Shown here piece after piece: positions 44,597-53,389 of a DNA stretch of 64,000 nucleotides. This DNA is from Streptomyces sp. AC550_RSS872. Lineage in GTDB: Bacteria > Actinomycetota > Actinomycetes > Streptomycetales > Streptomycetaceae. Position 1 is the stretch's first letter. Every line of letters starts with the position of its first letter. The notes below the pieces were generated by a model, which worked only from the letters and a program-made list of their open reading frames with translations, did no database searches and had not been told where the DNA came from. Where the stretch lies: the NCBI RefSeq assembly GCF_019049285.1, contig NZ_JAGMUL010000026.1, forward strand, positions 186,001-250,000, in the 5' to 3' direction. The position numbers and the translations under genes are program-made.

Positions 44597-46222
44597 CTAG
44601 ACGGGATACCCGACAGTTTCTGGCGTGATTTCCTTCAGTTCTCCCTCCTCCATCATCAGCCAGCGCGTGATGCCGATCGACTCCAGGAACGGCAGGTCGT
44701 GGCTGGCCACGATCAGCGCCCCCTCGTACGACTCCAGGGCCGTGGTGAGCTGCCGCACGCTCGCCATGTCCAGGTTGTTCGTCGGTTCGTCCAGCATCAG
44801 CAGCTGCGGCGCGGGCTCGGCCAGCATCAGCGCGGCCAGGGCCGCCCGGAAACGTTCGCCGCCGGACAGCGTCGCCGCCTTCTGGTCGGCGCGGGCGCCC
44901 CGGAACAGGAAGCGGGCGAGCCGCGCCCGGACCCGGTTGTTGGTGGCGCCCGGCGCGAACCGGGCCACGTTCTCGGCGACGCTCAGCTCACCGTCCAGCA
45001 CGTCGAGCCGCTGCGGCAGAAACCGCAGGGGCACATGGGCCTCGACTTCGCCCGACACCGGCTCCAGCTCCCCGGCGACGGTCCGCAGCAGTGTCGTCTT
45101 GCCCGCGCCGTTGCGCCCGATCAGCGCGATCCGCTCAGGGCCGCGCAGATCGAGACCACCGGTCACCCGCGCGCCGTACGCCACCTTCAGGTCCAGCATC
45201 GTCAGGACGGTCCGCCCCGGCGGTACGGCCGTGTAGGGCAGGTCGACGCGGATCTCGTCGTCGTCCCGTACGGCCTCCACCGCCTCGTCGAGCCGTTCCT
45301 TGGCCTCGGTGAGTTTCTCCTCGTGCATGATGCGGTGCTTGCCCGCGGAGACCTGGGCGGCGCGGCTCCTCAGCTTCATGACGGCCCGGGGTTCGCGCTT
45401 GGTGTCGTACATCTTCTGGGCGTACCGCTTCCGCCGGGCCAACTTGACCTGGGCATCGACCAGTTCGCGTTTCTGCTTCTTCAGATCGGCCTCGGCGACG
45501 CGCACCATGCGTTCGGCAGCCTCCTGCTCGGTGGCGAGTGTCTCCTCGTACGCAGAGAAGTTGCCGCCGTACCAGGTGACCTCCCCGGCCCGCAGATCGG
45601 CGATCTGGTCGACGAGCTCCAGGAGTTCACGGTCATGGCTGACCACCACCATCACCCCCGGCCAGGACGCCACGGCCGCGTACAGCCGCCGACGGGCGTA
45701 CAGATCGAGATTGTTGGTGGGCTCGTCGAGCAGCAGGGCGTCCGGCCGGCGCAGCATCAGCGCCGCCAGTCGCAACAGCACCGATTCGCCGCCCGACACC
45801 TCACCGATGGTGCGGTCCAACTCGACGTGCCCGAGACCGAGTTCACCGAGGGTGGCCACGGCGCGCTCCTCCACGTCCCAGTCGTCGCCGACGGTCTCGA
45901 AGTGCTCCTCGGCCACGTCGCCCGCCTCGATGGCGTGCAGCGCGGCCCGCTGAGCCGCGATCCCGAGAGCCTCGTCGACCTTCAGGCCGGTGTCGAGCGT
46001 CACGTTCTGCGGGAGATACCCCACCTCGCCCGCGACGCGCACGGCACCGTCGGCCGGCGCGAGCTCACCCGCGACGAGCTTCAACAGGGTTGATTTTCCC
46101 GACCCGTTGATGCCGACCAGCCCGGTCCGGCCGGGGCCGAAGGAGACGTCGAGGCCCTCGAAGACGGGAGTGCCGTCAGGCCAGGTGAAGTAAAGGGAAG
46201 TACAGGTGATGGAAGTAGACAT
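44597..46222 (-). CDS. ABC-F ATPase, antibiotic target-protection type
   Basis: A 541-aa ABC-F protein with two fused ATPase domains and no membrane segments. First domain: Walker [10 protein letters not shown] (about 38), signature [12 protein letters not shown], Walker [12 protein letters not shown]. Then the charged coiled-coil linker at about 230-300 ([20 protein letters not shown]) that reaches into the ribosome, and a second domain with [20 protein letters not shown] and [11 protein letters not shown]. Such proteins displace drugs that bind the peptidyl-transferase centre or exit tunnel. ATG 46222 has GGAGG five bases upstream. A long leader with uORF and terminators precedes it, which supports the resistance role over a housekeeping EttA-type role. 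Confidence 0.88.
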   Translation of the reverse strand: MSTSITCTSLYFTWPDGTPVFEGLDVSFGPGRTGLVGINGSGKSTLLKLVAGELAPADGAVRVAGEVGYLPQNVTLDTGLKVDEALGIAAQRAALHAIEAGDVAEEHFETVGDDWDVEERAVATLGELGLGHVELDRTIGEVSGGESVLLRLAALMLRRPDALLLDEPTNNLDLYARRRLYAAVASWPGVMVVVSHDRELLELVDQIADLRAGEVTWYGGNFSAYEETLATEQEAAERMVRVAEADLKKQKRELVDAQVKLARRKRYAQKMYDTKREPRAVMKLRSRAAQVSAGKHRIMHEEKLTEAKERLDEAVEAVRDDDEIRVDLPYTAVPPGRTVLTMLDLKVAYGARVTGGLDLRGPERIALIGRNGAGKTTLLRTVAGELEPVSGEVEAHVPLRFLPQRLDVLDGELSVAENVARFAPGATNNRVRARLARFLFRGARADQKAATLSGGERFRAALAALMLAEPAPQLLMLDEPTNNLDMASVRQLTTALESYEGALIVASHDLPFLESIGITRWLMMEEGELKEITPETVGYPV

Positions 46223-46317
46223 ACGGGCCTCCGCGGATGCTCGAAGCGATCAAGGGCAAACGCGTATCGAGACACCGGCGACCAACGGGGGAGGCCTCGG
46301 GGGATTTCAGGGGAACG

Positions 46318-46345
46318 AAAAGAGCCCTGCTCCGGAGGACGGCTC
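46318..46345 (-). terminator. Leader terminator 2 of the ABC-F operon
   Basis: On the minus strand GAGCC and GGCTC pair around a CCTCCGGAGC inner hairpin, followed directly by TTTT. It is the second possible transcription stop between promoter and ABC-F start, about 96 bp before the gene. Confidence 0.55.
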
Positions 46346-46369
46346 GAACGCCGAGGTCGCACGCAGCGC

Positions 46370-46388
46370 AAAACACACCTCAGGTGTG
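46370..46388 (-). terminator. Leader terminator 1 (attenuator) of the ABC-F operon
   Basis: On the minus strand a perfect CACACC-TGA-GGTGTG hairpin is followed by TTTT. It starts 18 nt after the uORF stop, close enough that a ribosome stalled on the uORF could alter its folding. Upstream ACACC (about 46393-46397) could compete for the GGTGT arm. Confidence 0.65.
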
Positions 46389-46406
46389 GCGCGGTGTCTC
46401 AGGACC

Positions 46407-46418
46407 TCAGACGAGCAA
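46407..46418 (-). CDS. Three-codon leader peptide MLV upstream of ABC-F
   Basis: Reads TTG CTC GTC TGA, that is Met-Leu-Val-stop, with a strong ribosome site GGAGAAGGA (46421-46429) seven bases before the start measured from GGAG. It lies about 30 nt after the predicted transcript start and 18 nt before the first terminator hairpin. Very short uORFs of this kind are used in ribosome-mediated attenuation of ABC-F and other resistance genes. Function here is inferred from layout. Confidence 0.6.
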   Translation of the reverse strand: MLV

Positions 46419-46455
46419 CGTCCTTCTCCAATCGACGGCAACAGGACCGTTGTCC

Positions 46456-46484
46456 ACGGTATGGAGGCGACGAGAGGGTGTCAA
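46456..46484 (-). promoter_or_regulatory. Consensus promoter of the ABC-F operon
   Basis: On the minus strand TTGACA (46479-46484) and TACCGT (46456-46461) are separated by exactly 17 bp, which fits the housekeeping sigma factor. The start would be near 46449, giving a leader of about 227 nt. Confidence 0.8.
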
Positions 46485-46524
46485 CGGAATTAAGGCGAGC
46501 CGCTTGTCGGGCCTGCCCGCCCCG

Positions 46525-46941
46525 TCAGTAAGCGTCCCGCATCAGCTCCGCCAGATCCCGGTCCAGGTCCAGCTGAAGATGCTCCAACCCCATCGGCACG
46601 AGCTCGCTCGTCGACTCCAGGAACCGCCGAACCTCCCCCGACCGGATATGCACGACAGCCGTACCCTCGGGCGCGTGAAACTCCAGCACCGTACGGTCGA
46701 ACCCATACGGCCGCACCCGAACGTCACCGTGCCCCTCGGGCCTCTCCAGGCCACCCACCAGCAGCTCCCGGCTGAAGGTCCAGCAGACCTCGACGCCCTC
46801 CAGCGTCGCCGGAGCCGGAAAGGTCATGCGGACGGCGAACGGGTCGCTCCGGTCGTAGTGCAGGGTCGCCGGAATGCTGGACATCCGCGGCGCGGCGGCG
46901 ACGAGACGGGCCTCAACGGGCTGCTCGATGACGGTGGACAA
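46525..46941 (-). CDS. ssgD: SsgA-like sporulation/cell-wall protein (SsgD)
   Basis: A 138-aa SALP-family protein, found only in morphologically complex actinomycetes, where members guide cell division and cell wall events during sporulation. Family features are YDRSDPFAVRMTF, CWTFSRELLVGGL and DVRVRPYGFDRTVLEF. The choice of SsgD rests on remembered synteny with S. coelicolor SCO6722. TTG 46941 (LSTVIEQPVEARLV) with GGGAG seven bases upstream is preferred; ATG 46974 would add 11 residues. It is transcribed toward the ABC-F operon, with a separate promoter in between. Confidence 0.82.
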   Translation of the reverse strand: MSTVIEQPVEARLVAAAPRMSSIPATLHYDRSDPFAVRMTFPAPATLEGVEVCWTFSRELLVGGLERPEGHGDVRVRPYGFDRTVLEFHAPEGTAVVHIRSGEVRRFLESTSELVPMGLEHLQLDLDRDLAELMRDAY

Positions 46942-47162
46942 CGCCTTGCTCCCTTGTGACGGCTGGACGAACATCCGGGCGGACGAGACCGGGCACTGGT
47001 AGAGACGATGGAATCAGCCAATCCGTGCACCTGAAGAGCGAGTGACCTCCGTCACCGCCTTCATGCACGCGGGTGACGCGTTCGTCCTCCTGTGCCTGGA
47101 AAGTCACTTGTGACGGGGGGCCATCTGGACGCCGCCGGGGCGGTCGGCTAGCTTCGCCCGCC

Positions 47163-48266
47163 ATGAGGCGTTCGGGGAGCACGCGACGGTCGGGGCACAC
47201 GTTTCGGACAGTGGCCGCGGGGGTGGCCTGCGGGGCGGCGCTGGCAGCGCTGACGGCCGTACCCGCGCAGGCGCACGAAGCGGAGCGCCGGGCGCCGCAC
47301 TGGGAACTCAAGGACACCGCAACCCCCGAGGTGCGTTTCCGGGGACTGTCCGCGGTCAGCCGGAACACCGCGTGGCTGGCCGGAACGGAGGGCACCGTCC
47401 TGCGCACCACCGACGGCGGCACGACCTGGCGAAACGTCTCGCCGCCCGGCGCCGGCGAGCTTCAGTTCCGGGATGTCGAGGCGTTCGACGCGCGCCGCGC
47501 GGTGGTGCTGGCCATCGGGGAGGGCGAGGCGTCCCGCGTGTACCGCACGGACGACGGCGGCGCGACCTGGACGGAGTCCTTCCGCAATACCGACGCGCGG
47601 GCCTTCTACGACTGCATGACCTTCTTCGACCGCCGCCACGGACTGGCGATGAGCGACCCGGTCGACGGCAGGTTCCGCATCCTGTCGACCAGCGACGGCG
47701 GCCGCTCCTGGAAGGTGCTGCCTGCCGACGGGATGCCCGCCGCGCTGGAGGGCGAGGCCGGTTTCGCGGCGAGCGGGCAGTGCCTCGTCGGCTCCGGGCC
47801 CAGGGACGTCTGGCTGGCCACCGGCGGCGCCGCACGCGCGCGTGTGCTGCACTCCCGCGACCGAGGGCTCACCTGGACGGCCGCAGACACACCGATCCCC
47901 GCGGGCGACCCGGCCCGTGGCGTCTTCGCCCTCGCCTTCCGCGACCGCACGCACGGCCTGGCGGTCGGCGGCGACTACCGCCCCGACCAGGCCTCCCCGC
48001 AGGCCGCCGCACACACCCGCGACGCAGGCCGGGGCTGGCAGCCCGCCGCCACGCACCCGCCCGCCTACCGCTCCGGCGTCGCCTGGCTCCCGCACAGCCG
48101 TACCGCCGCCCTCGCGGTCGGCCCCACCGGCACCGATCTGACCACCGACGGCGGTCGCACCTGGCGGACCGTCGACACCGGCTCGTACGACACCGTGGAC
48201 TGCACGCCCGACCTGGGCTGCTGGGCCGCGGGGGAGAAGGGCCGGGTCGCCCGCCTGGAGAGCTGA
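47163..48266 (+). CDS. Secreted BNR/YCF48-like beta-propeller protein
   Basis: A 367-aa exported protein. Signal peptide with an AQAHEA cleavage region (about residue 37), then repeats of the BNR/Asp-box kind: TTDGGTTWRN, TDDGGATWTE, TSDGGRSWKV, SRDRGLTWTA, TRDAGRGWQP and TTDGGRTWRT, which predict a six- or seven-bladed propeller. No catalytic residues of a sialidase were identified, so binding or structural roles are as likely as enzymatic ones. ATG 47163 is the first codon before the signal peptide; the upstream frame has no support. Confidence 0.82.
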   Translation: MRRSGSTRRSGHTFRTVAAGVACGAALAALTAVPAQAHEAERRAPHWELKDTATPEVRFRGLSAVSRNTAWLAGTEGTVLRTTDGGTTWRNVSPPGAGELQFRDVEAFDARRAVVLAIGEGEASRVYRTDDGGATWTESFRNTDARAFYDCMTFFDRRHGLAMSDPVDGRFRILSTSDGGRSWKVLPADGMPAALEGEAGFAASGQCLVGSGPRDVWLATGGAARARVLHSRDRGLTWTAADTPIPAGDPARGVFALAFRDRTHGLAVGGDYRPDQASPQAAAHTRDAGRGWQPAATHPPAYRSGVAWLPHSRTAALAVGPTGTDLTTDGGRTWRTVDTGSYDTVDCTPDLGCWAAGEKGRVARLES

Positions 48267-48314
48267 CGCCGAAAGTGGGTACTCGGGCGCCGACTGCGAG
48301 AGGAGTGACCCGAC

Positions 48315-48641
48315 ATGCCACGCGGTTCGAGCCCCAAGCGGGAACGCCAGTACGAGCACATCAAGGAGAGCGCCAAGGACCGGGGCGAGAGCACAGGCCG
48401 TGCCAAGGAGATCGCGGCGCGGACGGTGAACAAGGAGCGAGCCCGGTCGGGCGAGTCGAAGTCCGCCAGCCGTACGTCCACCCAGGACATGTCCTCGGGC
48501 AAGCGGGGCGGCCAGCGGTCCGGCAAGGGTTCCCAGGGACCCACCTACGACCAGCTCTACGAGGAGGCCAAGCGCCGCAACATCCACGGGCGTTCGGACA
48601 TGAACAAGAGCCAGCTCAAGCAGGCGCTGGGCGGGAAGTGA
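48315..48641 (+). CDS. Small basic protein, plasmid-stabilisation/Rho-N-like
   Basis: A 108-aa hydrophilic protein rich in Lys, Arg, Ser and Gly. The middle (SASRTSTQDMSSGKRGGQRS) is disordered. The C-terminal 35 residues (TYDQLYEEAKRRNIHGRSDM, then NKSQLKQAL) look like the small SAP/Rho N-terminal helical fold that binds nucleic acid. Streptomyces homologues are often labelled plasmid stabilisation protein without evidence. ATG 48315 with GAGAGGAG upstream. Probably expressed in hyphae under stress, but nothing here proves it. Confidence 0.78.
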   Translation: MPRGSSPKRERQYEHIKESAKDRGESTGRAKEIAARTVNKERARSGESKSASRTSTQDMSSGKRGGQRSGKGSQGPTYDQLYEEAKRRNIHGRSDMNKSQLKQALGGK

Positions 48642-48676
48642 CCGACCGCCCCGGCCGAGCGCCTCAGCCGAGCGCC

Positions 48677-48973
48677 TCAGCCGGGCGTCTCGCGGTACCG
48701 CTCCAGCCCCGGCGCCGTCTTCGTGGCGACGAACTCGGTGATGCGGTACGCGCACACCTCGGCCGTGACGAACGGATCCCCCGCGGCGATCTCCTCGATG
48801 CGCCCGCGGTTCTCCGCGACGGCGAGGATCACCCCGCCGTCGCGGGGGTTCTTGCGTCCGGACGCGAGGAACACCCCTTGCTCGTACTGCTCGTCGAGCC
48901 ATGCCACATGCGCCTCCAGCACGGCGTCGACGTCCTCGGTCGGGGCGGTGTAGGTCAGCTCCAGCACGAACAT
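48677..48973 (-). CDS. YciI-family protein
   Basis: A 98-aa dimeric alpha-beta barrel protein of the YciI/YCII fold. Seen: VLELTYTAPTEDVDAVLEAH, WLDEQYEQGVFLASGRKNPR with the conserved SGR, and DPFVTAEVCAYRI containing the DPF motif. The family has enzymes of minor or unknown function. ATG at 48973. It is convergent with the 108-aa gene and divergent from endonuclease V. Confidence 0.85.
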   Translation of the reverse strand: MFVLELTYTAPTEDVDAVLEAHVAWLDEQYEQGVFLASGRKNPRDGGVILAVAENRGRIEEIAAGDPFVTAEVCAYRITEFVATKTAPGLERYRETPG

Positions 48974-49035
48974 GATCGCGAGCCTACCCCTGGCCCCGCC
49001 GTGACCGGCCCCGTCCCCGTACGCTCGTGCCCACG

Positions 49036-50187
49036 ATGACGACCGTAAGCATTCCCGCGGGCTGGCCCGCGACCGAGGAAGAAGCCCGCGCCGTCCAGGA
49101 CGAACTCCGGGAGCGGGTGGTGCTCGACGAGCCGGGCCCACCGCCCGGATCCGGCCATGCGACCGGCGTCGACGTGGCCTACGACGACGAACGGGACGTG
49201 GTCGCGGCCGCCGCGGTCGTCCTCGACGCGGCCACGTTGGATGTCGTCGCCGAGGCCACGGCCGTCGGCCGGATCTCCTTCCCGTACGTCCCCGGCCTGC
49301 TCGCCTTCCGCGAGATCCCCACGGTGCTGGCCGCCCTCGCCGCCCTGCCCTGCCCGCCAGGCCTGGTCGTCTGCGACGGCTACGGCCTCGCCCACCCCCG
49401 CCGCTTCGGCCTCGCCAGCCATCTCGGCGTCCTCACCGGCCTGCCGACGATCGGCGTCGCCAAGAACCCGTTCACCTTCACCTACGACGATCCGGCCGCC
49501 GCGCGTGGCTCCTCCGCGCCCCTCATGGCGGGCGCCGAGGAAGTCGGCCGCGCCCTGCGCACCCGCGACGCCGTCAAGCCGGTCTTCGTCTCGGTGGGCC
49601 ACCGGGTGAGCCTCGACAACGCCTGCGCCCACACCCTCGCCCTGACCCCCGCGTACCGGCTCCCGGAGACGACCCGCCGCGCGGACTCCCTGTGCCGGCA
49701 GGCACTGAAGGACGCGACCGGCCCGAGACCGGAACTCGCCGCCCGAGCCGCGGCCGACCCGGCCCGGACCTGGGGGCGTTCCGTGTTCGAGCGCCAGCCC
49801 CTGCCCGTGAGCTGGGCGGGGCGGGTGCTCGCGGCAGCGGCGGAGAGCCTGGGTCGGACCCCGGAGATCGACGCCGCGGTGGAACTCGCGGCCGACCGCG
49901 CTCGATGGAGCCGTGGACGCGAGGTGTTCGAGCTGGTCCGCGGGCGAGGGCACGATGCATGGGAGCACCCGACGGAGCAGCAGCGGCTCCTGCTCCGTCT
50001 CGCGGAGCTGGTCGGCAAGGTCGCCCACAACGAGGCGGGGCCCGCTCCCTTCTTCGACCATCACGCGGGCTGGCAGATCGGCCCCGTCGCCGTCCGGCTC
50101 GCGACCTGCGCGCCCGACCCGTCCGTGCGGGAGCGGATGGCGCAAGCGCTGGGGGACTGGCCGCCGGCGGGTGGCGAGGGCCGATGA
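49036..50187 (+). CDS. nfi: Endonuclease V with an extra C-terminal domain
   Basis: A 383-aa protein. Residues about 10-230 are endonuclease V, which nicks DNA or RNA beside inosine: catalytic Asp in GVDVAYDDE (about 45), Glu in LAFREIPTVL (about 95), Asp and His in CDGYGLAHPRRFGLASHLGV (about 115), and Lys in GVAKN. Bacterial endonuclease V usually ends near 225 aa. Here the frame continues about 150 residues (AARAAADPARTWGRSVFERQ, then VGKVAHNEAGPAPFFDHHAG), with no start codon or ribosome site that would suggest a separate gene. ATG 49036 preferred over GTG 49027. Function of the extension unknown. Confidence 0.82.
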   Translation: MTTVSIPAGWPATEEEARAVQDELRERVVLDEPGPPPGSGHATGVDVAYDDERDVVAAAAVVLDAATLDVVAEATAVGRISFPYVPGLLAFREIPTVLAALAALPCPPGLVVCDGYGLAHPRRFGLASHLGVLTGLPTIGVAKNPFTFTYDDPAAARGSSAPLMAGAEEVGRALRTRDAVKPVFVSVGHRVSLDNACAHTLALTPAYRLPETTRRADSLCRQALKDATGPRPELAARAAADPARTWGRSVFERQPLPVSWAGRVLAAAAESLGRTPEIDAAVELAADRARWSRGREVFELVRGRGHDAWEHPTEQQRLLLRLAELVGKVAHNEAGPAPFFDHHAGWQIGPVAVRLATCAPDPSVRERMAQALGDWPPAGGEGR

Positions 50188-50270
50188 GGCCGACGTACAG
50201 CCCGGCTGAGTACGTCGTCTGAGTACCCGTACGGATGTCACCGCCCGCCGTGATCGGCAGGCTCTGACGC

Positions 50271-50417
50271 ATGACGACGCACCGTGCCCCGAAGCCCCTC
50301 GCCGACCCCGACCGTCCCGTCGAGCGCGCCGTGACGGCCGCGCTGGTTCTCGCCGTGGTGGCAGGGCTCGCCTGGATCGGCGGGATGATCTTCACCGTGG
50401 CGGGATGGACCTTGTAG
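50271..50417 (+). CDS. Small single-pass membrane protein, 48 aa
   Basis: A short gene with ATG 50271 and TAG 50415-50417. The first 20 residues are charged (MTTHRAPKPLADPDRPVERA) and are followed by one hydrophobic helix (VTAALVLAVVAGLAWIGGMIF) and a short TVAGWTL end. Codon use has the strong third-position GC of neighbouring genes. Too short for many gene callers. No function can be assigned. Confidence 0.65.
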   Translation: MTTHRAPKPLADPDRPVERAVTAALVLAVVAGLAWIGGMIFTVAGWTL

Positions 50418-50448
50418 GGCCCGTCCCGCCGGTCGCGCAGGGCCGGTT

Positions 50449-51627
50449 TCAGCGGGTCGCGGCCACCCGGAAGGTGATGCCCGCCTGCCGCAGCCGTTCG
50501 ATCAGCGCGTCCCCCATCGCGACCGCCGTGGTGACCTGACCGGCCGTGGACGGCAAATCGTCGAAGGCGAGGGACAGGGCCGACTCGGCGAACATCTTCG
50601 CCGTCTCCCCGTAGCCGGGATCACCGCCCGCGACCTCCGTGAAGACACGCCGGCCGCCGCCCTCACCGACGAAGCGGACCGAGAACCAGCTCTTCGCGCG
50701 CTTCTCCGGGCCCGGCCCCTCGCCCGGCTTGAGCCGGCCGGACAACCAGCGCCGGGCGGGCGGCAGTTGGGCGGCCGTGGCGAGCGCGCCGACCGCCGCG
50801 ACCCCGCCGAGCACGACGGGCAGATGCCGTACGGCGGCGTAGTGGCGGTAGCGGAAGTCGGGGCCGTACCGGTCGAGGGCCCGCGCGGACCGCTTGACGA
50901 TCTGCGGGTCGATCGTCGGCAGCGGCACCGCCCAGGAGCCGACCTCCTTGGCGAACCGGGGCGCACCCGTCGGCGCCTGTGCCCGACGCCCCATCAGCCG
51001 TGGCTCGTGGCGGGCCCGGTCACGCGCGGCGGAGAGCATCTGGCGCCCGCGCGAGAACTGGTTGAGCGCCGAAGCGAAAGTGCCGCCGGAGAACATGGCG
51101 TCGGCGGTCACGAACCCGTCCACCGTCAGCGGCACGCCCTCCGGCAGCTGCTGGACGGTGAAGTACGCGCCCAGGTCGTGCGGAATCGAGTCGAAACCAC
51201 AGGCGTGCACCAGCCGCGAGCCCGTCTCACGCGCGCGTGCGTCGTGCCGGACGTACGTCAGGTCCACGAACTCCGGCTCACCGCAGAGGTCGAGATAGTC
51301 GGTGCCGGCGTCCGCGCAGGCGGCGACGAGGTCCTCGCCGTACTTCACGTACGGCCCCACCGTGCTGGCCACCACGCGCGCGTGCTCGGCGAGCCGGCGC
51401 ATCGAGGCCGGATCCGAGACATCCGCCTCCAGCACCCCGACCCCCGGGCCGCCCGGCAGCCGGTCGCGCAGCCGCTCCAGCTTCTCCTTGCTGCGCCCGG
51501 CGACCGCCCAGCGCAGCCCCTCGGGTGCCTGCGCGGCGAGGTACTCCGCGGTGAGGATCCCGACGAAGCCCGTCGCTCCGAAGAGGACGACGTCGTACGG
51601 GCGATCCGCCCTGTTCAGCCTGGTCAT
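50449..51627 (-). CDS. Saccharopine dehydrogenase-like / trans-acting enoyl reductase family
   Basis: A 392-aa NAD(P)-binding protein. N-terminal Rossmann motif VVLFGATGFVGILTAEYL (about 14-31), VAGRSKEKLERL, STVGPYVKYGEDLV, then ACGFDSIPHDLGAYF, the family hallmark of mycobacterial trans-acting enoyl reductases and human SCCPDH-like proteins. A hydrophobic segment near 275 may associate with membranes. Substrate unknown; mycobacterial members act in phthiocerol lipid synthesis. ATG at 51627, divergent from the MmcQ gene. Confidence 0.85.
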   Translation of the reverse strand: MTRLNRADRPYDVVLFGATGFVGILTAEYLAAQAPEGLRWAVAGRSKEKLERLRDRLPGGPGVGVLEADVSDPASMRRLAEHARVVASTVGPYVKYGEDLVAACADAGTDYLDLCGEPEFVDLTYVRHDARARETGSRLVHACGFDSIPHDLGAYFTVQQLPEGVPLTVDGFVTADAMFSGGTFASALNQFSRGRQMLSAARDRARHEPRLMGRRAQAPTGAPRFAKEVGSWAVPLPTIDPQIVKRSARALDRYGPDFRYRHYAAVRHLPVVLGGVAAVGALATAAQLPPARRWLSGRLKPGEGPGPEKRAKSWFSVRFVGEGGGRRVFTEVAGGDPGYGETAKMFAESALSLAFDDLPSTAGQVTTAVAMGDALIERLRQAGITFRVAATR

Positions 51628-51718
51628 GACACCCCTCGGTCTCGCAGCACGCGCCGTTGTCGGTGGCCGAGGCTAGCGTGAGGGGTGCGGAGCCCGACGA
51701 CGAGCCCGGAGGTAAGCG

Positions 51719-52099
51719 GTGGCCGTGCCCAGGTCTGCCCTGAAGAAGTGGGAAAAAGTGCGCGAGTTCGCGCTCGGGATGCCGGGTGCCGTCGAGGAGC
51801 ACCCTTGGGGCGAGACGGTCGCGAAGGTCAACAAGAAGGTGTTCGTCTTCCTCGGCGTCGACGACGGCAGCTATCCGCTGGGCGTCACGGTCAAACTCAA
51901 GGACGAGGCGGCGCACGCCCACGCCCTGACCTGCCCGGGCGCCGAACCCGCCGGTTACGGCCTGGGCAAGGCGGGCTGGGTCAGCATCCCGCTGGAGCAG
52001 AAGGGCGCCCCGACGGCCGAGCTGCTCTGCGACTGGGTGGAGGAGAGCTATCGCACCATCGCCCCGAAGCGGCTGATAGCGGAGCTGGACACGCACTGA
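51719..52099 (+). CDS. MmcQ/YjbR-family protein
   Basis: A 126-aa protein of the MmcQ/YjbR fold (CyaY-like, DNA-binding-like). Seen: WEKVREFALGMPGAVEEHPWGE at the start, VNKKVFVFLG, GWVSIPLEQKGAPTAELLCDWVEESYRTIAPKRL at the end. GTG 51719 has GGAGG nine bases upstream. No function is established for the family. Confidence 0.85.
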   Translation: MAVPRSALKKWEKVREFALGMPGAVEEHPWGETVAKVNKKVFVFLGVDDGSYPLGVTVKLKDEAAHAHALTCPGAEPAGYGLGKAGWVSIPLEQKGAPTAELLCDWVEESYRTIAPKRLIAELDTH

Positions 52100-52228
52100 C
52101 CCGTACCGCACCGGTTCGCGGACCGGCTTCCGGCGGGTAACTTCCTAAGCGCTTGCTCTTGTGTCCGTCGGCGCATGTTCTTAGCATCGCTGGTGTTACA
52201 GCAGTTGTGTCATACCCCTGGGGGCAGG

Positions 52229-53389
52229 ATGGCGACGACGCCAGAACAGGGCCCGCTCACCGGCGTGCGCGTGGTCGAGCTGGCCGGAATCGGGCCCGGC
52301 CCGTTCGCCGCCATGCTCCTCGCCGACCTCGGCGCCGACGTCGTCCGCGTGGACCGGCCCGGCGGCACGGGACTCGCCATCGACACCGCGTACGACATCA
52401 CCAACCGCAACAAGCGCTCGGTGATCGTCGACCTGAAGTCCCCCGACGGTCCCGCGCGCGTCCTCGACCTCGCCGCCCGCGCCGACATCCTCATCGAGGG
52501 CAACCGCCCCGGTGTAGCCGAGCGCCTCGGCGTCGGCCCCGAGGCCTGCCACGCCCGCAACCCGAAGCTTGTCTACGGCCGTATGACCGGCTGGGGCCAG
52601 GACGGGCCGCTCGCCGACCGCGCCGGCCACGACATCGCGTACATCGCGCTCACCGGCACCCTCGGCATGATCGGCAGCCCCGACGAACCACCCGCGGTCC
52701 CCGCCAACCTGGTCGGCGACTACGCGGGCGGCTCGCTCTACCTCGTCGTCGGCGTCCTCGCCGCCCTCCATCACGCGCGCGCGACCGGCACCGGCCAGGT
52801 CGTGGACGCCGCCATCGTCGACGGCACCTCCCACCTCGCCGCGATGATCCACGGCATGCTCGCCGCCGGCGGCTGGCAGGACCGGCGCGGCGCCAACCTC
52901 CTCGACGGCGGCTGCCCCTACTACGGCACCTACGAGACGGCCGACGGGACGTACATGGCGGTCGGTGCCCTGGAGCCGCAGTTCTACGCCGAGTTCCTGC
53001 GGCTGCTCGGCATCGAGGAGCACGCGGACGCCCGCAAGGACTGGTCCCGCTGGGGCGAACTGCGCGAGGCGGTCGCCGCCCGCTTCAAGTCGCGCACCAG
53101 GGACGAGTGGACGGCCGTCTTCGAGGGCTCCGACGCCTGCGTGGCCCCCGTCCTGTCCCTGCGCGAGGCCCCGCACCACCCGCACCTCGCCGCCCGAGGC
53201 ACCTTCACCGACCACGGCGGCATCACCCAGCCGGCCCCCGCGCCCCGCTTCTCCGCGACCCCGACGGCCGTACGGACCGGCCCGGCCCAGCCCGGCGCGG
53301 ACACCGCCGACGTGGCGCGCGACTGGGACGTACCCGACCTGATGAAGGGCGCCGGCACGGACGGCCCCGCGACGAAGGGCCTCGCATGA
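52229..53389 (+). CDS. CaiB/BaiF CoA-transferase, alpha-methylacyl-CoA racemase-like
   Basis: A 386-aa class III CoA-transferase-fold enzyme. LTGVRVVELAGIGPGPFAAMLLADLGADVVRVDRP is the racemase N-terminus, with catalytic His and Asp pairs plausible in AGHDIAYIALTG (about 150) and the GNRPGV and YAGGSLYLVVGVLAAL regions following. It probably epimerises 2-methyl-branched acyl-CoA so that beta-oxidation can proceed. ATG 52229, and the stop overlaps the acyl-CoA dehydrogenase start (ATGA). First gene of the fatty-acid cluster. Confidence 0.87.
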   Translation: MATTPEQGPLTGVRVVELAGIGPGPFAAMLLADLGADVVRVDRPGGTGLAIDTAYDITNRNKRSVIVDLKSPDGPARVLDLAARADILIEGNRPGVAERLGVGPEACHARNPKLVYGRMTGWGQDGPLADRAGHDIAYIALTGTLGMIGSPDEPPAVPANLVGDYAGGSLYLVVGVLAALHHARATGTGQVVDAAIVDGTSHLAAMIHGMLAAGGWQDRRGANLLDGGCPYYGTYETADGTYMAVGALEPQFYAEFLRLLGIEEHADARKDWSRWGELREAVAARFKSRTRDEWTAVFEGSDACVAPVLSLREAPHHPHLAARGTFTDHGGITQPAPAPRFSATPTAVRTGPAQPGADTADVARDWDVPDLMKGAGTDGPATKGLA

